From Pseudonocardiaceae bacterium YIM PH 21723 (lineage in GTDB: Bacteria; Actinomycetota; Actinomycetes; Mycobacteriales; Pseudonocardiaceae), in NCBI GenBank assembly GCA_003600225.1, contig QZFT01000111.1:121102-185101 (forward strand): 64,000 bases of DNA. Reading direction: 5' to 3'. Each line of letters starts with the position of its first letter. Positions within the stretch are counted from its first letter, which is position 1. Shown piece after piece: positions 61,670-64,000 of the stretch. Made by a program: the position numbers and the translations under genes. The notes below the pieces were generated by a model. The model was given only the letters and a program-made list of their open reading frames with translations. It had not been told where the DNA came from and made no database searches.

Positions 61670-63621
61670 CGATCACGCGGGCCGCGCCGGCCCGGGCCGA
61701 GGCCGCCTGGTCAACGCTGGCGCCGCTGTTGGCCGCCCGCCGCTCGGTCCGGCTCTGGAGCCCGGGCGTGGGCTTCGACCAGGCCCGCACCCTGGGGCGG
61801 CGGCTCCCCGACCGGCCCGCCGCGATCCCGATCTTCGACGCCCGCGGTCGCACCACCTTGCTGGCCCTGGACTTCGACCCCCAACACCACGGCCGCGAGC
61901 AGGTCATTCGCGACAGCGAGCAGGCCGCCCAGTGGATCCGGGAAGCCGGAGGCCGACTCATCATGGACGAGAGCACCCGCGGCGGCCGTCACGTCCTGAT
62001 CCCCCTGGCCGCGCACATCGGCCTGCCGGTCCGCCACCTGCGCCCGGTCCTGGACGAGCTCGCCCGGCGCCTGCCCACGCTCGATATCACCCCGATGACC
62101 AACCTCTCCACCGGGTGCATCACCGCGCCCGGCTCCCCCTGCAAACAAGGCGGCCACCGGCAGCTGCTCACCCCGCTGTCCGAGGCCACCGACGCAGCCA
62201 CCCTCCGCTCCGCACCCGGCACCATCGCCCGCCTGTCCGCCGTCCTGCAGATCTCCTGCATACCCACCAAGGCAGCCCCGGCCGCCGAGCCCACCGACCT
62301 TCCCCTGCACCACTACGAAGAAGAACCCGCCGCCGAGCCATCCACCGCGGCGGCCGCGGTCACCTCGAGCTCGGCCGCACTGCCGCCGGTCATCCTGGCC
62401 TTCGCCGAACACGGCGAACTCCCCGCACGCCGCACCCGACGCGGCGAACCCTGGACCCGCAGCGAGGCCCGCCAATCAGTGCTGGCACACGCCGCCCTGC
62501 GCGGCATGACCCTCGACGCCGTGCTCACCACGCTGGCCGCCGGCCACTGGCCCGGCCTGCGCGCCGCCTACGAGCGCTACGGCGCCAGCTGGGAACGATC
62601 CCTGAAAGCCGACTGGAAAAAGGCCCTCACCTGGGCAAACAAGGCAACATCAAATTCACGGCTATCCGCCCATCAACCTAAGCACACAGGGGGGCAACAA
62701 GGTCTGAAGGAATGGCTGGCCCGAGCCGAACGCTGGACCATGCTCTGCCAGCTACTCGACGGCCAAACCCGGTGGACCACCCTCGCCCTCTGGCAGGCAC
62801 TCGCCTACGGGGCACAACTCACCGGAACCACCACCGTAGCGCACGGCCGCCGCTGGCTGGCCATCGCCGCAGGCCTCCTGTCCGACGAAACCGTCTCCAC
62901 GATGCTCCGTGTTCTCCGGGACATACCCGGCTCCCCCATCCTGCTCATCGAGAAAGGCACCGGTACCCAAGCCGACCGATACGCCCTGGTTACACCCCGC
63001 ATCAACGGCCACGAAGTCCCCGTCGACCCCGCCATCCTCGACCGCACCACCATCGACCCCGTGCACCCCGCCTGGTCTGTCATCGGCCTGCCAGCCCGCC
63101 AGATCTACGAAGCCCTCGACCGCGCCGCAGACGCCGGCCAGTACAACGTCCGCCCCCAGGACTTGGCCGAGGACACCGGGATGAGCCCGACACAGACGTA
63201 CCAGGCATTGATCCGGCTCGCCGAGTTCAACTTGGTAGACCGCGGCTACGGCTGGGCCCGGCGCACCACCCGCACCCTCATCGACATCGCCACCGAACAC
63301 GCCACCGACGACCTCCGCGCCGAACGCATCGCTCGCCACCGCGCCGAACGCCAGGCATGGCACGACCTCCTCGCTCTCTGGAACGGCGAGACCACCACCG
63401 ACTGCCCCGACACAGAGCAGCTGCCCAGCGATCCCTGGCTAGACGCCGACCGCCAGGACTACCTCACCTCCGTGCTGGCCACCGGCCCCCCGCAGACTGA
63501 CGAACTCCCCCACACCCCTCTGGGCCACCAGGCCGAACCTGATCAGCACACTGTTGATCTACTGGTCAGCCTTCTCGGTGCCCGCGTGGTCCAGCAGACC
63601 AGCGACCTACAACTGCTGTGA
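61666..63621 (+). CDS. archaeo-eukaryotic-type primase (prim-pol) with wHTH tail
   Basis: A 651-residue protein. AEP catalytic blocks appear in order: LALDFD at 66-71 (metal Asp pair), RGGRHVLIP at 105-113 (the sxH motif), and CITAPGSPCKQGGHRQL at 151-167. A winged-helix segment near 500-545 (QDLAEDTGMSPTQTYQALIR) probably binds DNA. Such primases start replication or make primers on plasmids. It is the last gene before the palindromic right end. No helicase domain is fused. Confidence 0.75.
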   Translation: MTITRAAPARAEAAWSTLAPLLAARRSVRLWSPGVGFDQARTLGRRLPDRPAAIPIFDARGRTTLLALDFDPQHHGREQVIRDSEQAAQWIREAGGRLIMDESTRGGRHVLIPLAAHIGLPVRHLRPVLDELARRLPTLDITPMTNLSTGCITAPGSPCKQGGHRQLLTPLSEATDAATLRSAPGTIARLSAVLQISCIPTKAAPAAEPTDLPLHHYEEEPAAEPSTAAAAVTSSSAALPPVILAFAEHGELPARRTRRGEPWTRSEARQSVLAHAALRGMTLDAVLTTLAAGHWPGLRAAYERYGASWERSLKADWKKALTWANKATSNSRLSAHQPKHTGGQQGLKEWLARAERWTMLCQLLDGQTRWTTLALWQALAYGAQLTGTTTVAHGRRWLAIAAGLLSDETVSTMLRVLRDIPGSPILLIEKGTGTQADRYALVTPRINGHEVPVDPAILDRTTIDPVHPAWSVIGLPARQIYEALDRAADAGQYNVRPQDLAEDTGMSPTQTYQALIRLAEFNLVDRGYGWARRTTRTLIDIATEHATDDLRAERIARHRAERQAWHDLLALWNGETTTDCPDTEQLPSDPWLDADRQDYLTSVLATGPPQTDELPHTPLGHQAEPDQHTVDLLVSLLGARVVQQTSDLQLL

Positions 63622-63734
63622 CTGGGGTCTCTCCCGCTCGCCATCCGTGTTTCTCGCTCGGCGAGTGTTCGAACGCCACCAGACGCGATCACAGATGGTG
63701 ACCGGCGTGCTCGTGCGGTCGCCTCGCTAGCAGC

Positions 63735-63756
63735 GCGCGTGGACCGGTCCACGCGC
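63735..63756. repeat. 22-bp perfect palindrome
   Basis: GCGCGTGGACC followed directly by its complement. It is the first of three GGACC/GGTCC-based palindromes after the primase gene. Confidence 0.75.
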
Positions 63757-63834
63757 TGAGGACTAGAAGTATGCGAACGCCACCGAGCATCCATGTTTTC
63801 CCAGTTCGACGGCTGGAACTCATCACTCGTGAGG

Positions 63835-63864
63835 TTCGTGTGGTCCACGTGAGGACCACACGAA
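63835..63864. repeat. 12-bp-arm palindrome
   Basis: TTCGTGTGGTCC (63835-63846) and its exact complement (63853-63864) around six bases (ACGTGA). Confidence 0.75.
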
Positions 63865-63892
63865 GAATCAGTATTTGCCCAGTTCACCTCAC

Positions 63893-63958
63893 GGACCGGT
63901 GTATGGACCGGGTGGTCCATATCGGTCCACGTGGACCACCCGGTCCATACACCGGTCC
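63893..63958. repeat. 26-bp-arm perfect palindrome near the right end
   Basis: Left arm 63893-63918, right arm 63933-63958, a 26-base exact inverted repeat built from GGACC/GGTCC units, with a 14-base centre that itself contains GGTCCACGT. With the other two palindromes it forms a dense cluster fitting a replication origin, an iteron region or a telomere-proximal zone. Confidence 0.8.
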
Positions 63959-63979
63959 ACTCTTGGTCCACACAGTTGT

Positions 63980-64000
63980 GGGGGGGGGGGGGGGGGGGGG
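63980..64000. other. run of 21 G at the window end
   Basis: The last 21 bases are all G, following GGTCCACACAGTTGT. In assemblies this is often a sequencing artefact at the end of a molecule or contig; a true terminal G tract is less likely. It lies only 22 bases beyond the large palindrome. Confidence 0.6.

Noticed and set aside
63980..64000. Poly-G as a true telomeric repeat
   Set aside because: A pure G run at the exact edge is more often a sequencing artefact; no repeat unit other than G is visible.

Overview
The window is about 70% GC DNA from a filamentous actinomycete, most likely of the Pseudonocardiales. This rests on tandem DUF3558-type lipoproteins, NB-ARC/TPR proteins, an XRE-DUF5753/DUF397 pair, an NsdA-like regulator, many GTG starts and strings of ATGA/GTGA-coupled genes. 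No rRNA, tRNA, CRISPR array or insertion sequence was seen. Placement on a chromosome arm or a large plasmid cannot be decided from the sequence. The right end has plasmid-style replication genes followed by strong palindromes and a run of 21 G at the very edge, which suggests the end of a contig and perhaps of a linear replicon.

Layout. 0-11 kb: a truncated Cys-rich gene, a secreted microprotein, an endonuclease/exonuclease/phosphatase protein, a PAS-PAS-GGDEF-EAL protein, an unknown gene, two large structured repeats, a membrane GGDEF protein, an MFS exporter and an unknown gene behind twin palindromic operators. 11-16 kb: two DUF3558-like lipoproteins and two unknowns, separated by strong hairpins. 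15.6-21.9 kb (minus): two paralogous unknowns, a membrane protein, an ABC-2 exporter, a PfkB kinase, a UROD/MetE-fold protein and a small ORF. 22-29 kb (minus): a cluster in which two consecutive NB-ARC/TPR STAND proteins with degenerate Walker B motifs are coupled to each other and surrounded by tiny (35-79 aa) proteins and strong hairpins, with four coupled unknown genes upstream. 29-39.8 kb: an accessory region with gene decay. It holds an XRE/DUF5753 regulator cut by an in-frame TAG, a DUF397 protein with an overlong tail, two frameshifted members of an unknown family, and a free-standing protein with two DnaB-N-like domains.

40-49 kb: a NUDIX hydrolase, then a minus-strand operon of seven genes overlapping or abutting one another (DUF4254, a three-domain kinase/kinase/nucleotidyltransferase protein, a phosphoribosyltransferase, a GT9-like glycosyltransferase, an APH-fold kinase, an SDR oxidoreductase and a histidine phosphatase), divergent from an NsdA-like regulator. 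The set looks like a dedicated pathway acting on a phosphorylated sugar or nucleotide. 48.8-54.6 kb: a DUF1173-like protein, the intact third member of the unknown family, and two unknowns. 55-57.7 kb (minus): a four-gene operon with a small membrane GGDEF protein and a polynucleotide-kinase-like ATPase, plus one more small gene. 57.7-64 kb (plus): a 13-bp-arm operator, an unknown gene, then a coupled replication operon (HTH/zinc-finger Rep-like protein, small CxxC protein, archaeo-eukaryotic-type primase) leading into GGACC/GGTCC palindromes and the poly-G end.

The strongest candidates for something undescribed are the STAND pair with its microproteins, the three-member family with the PGxPGAxH tail, the DUF4254/kinase/PRTase/GT9 operon, the tandem covarying hairpins at 6.3-6.44 kb, and the palindromic right terminus.
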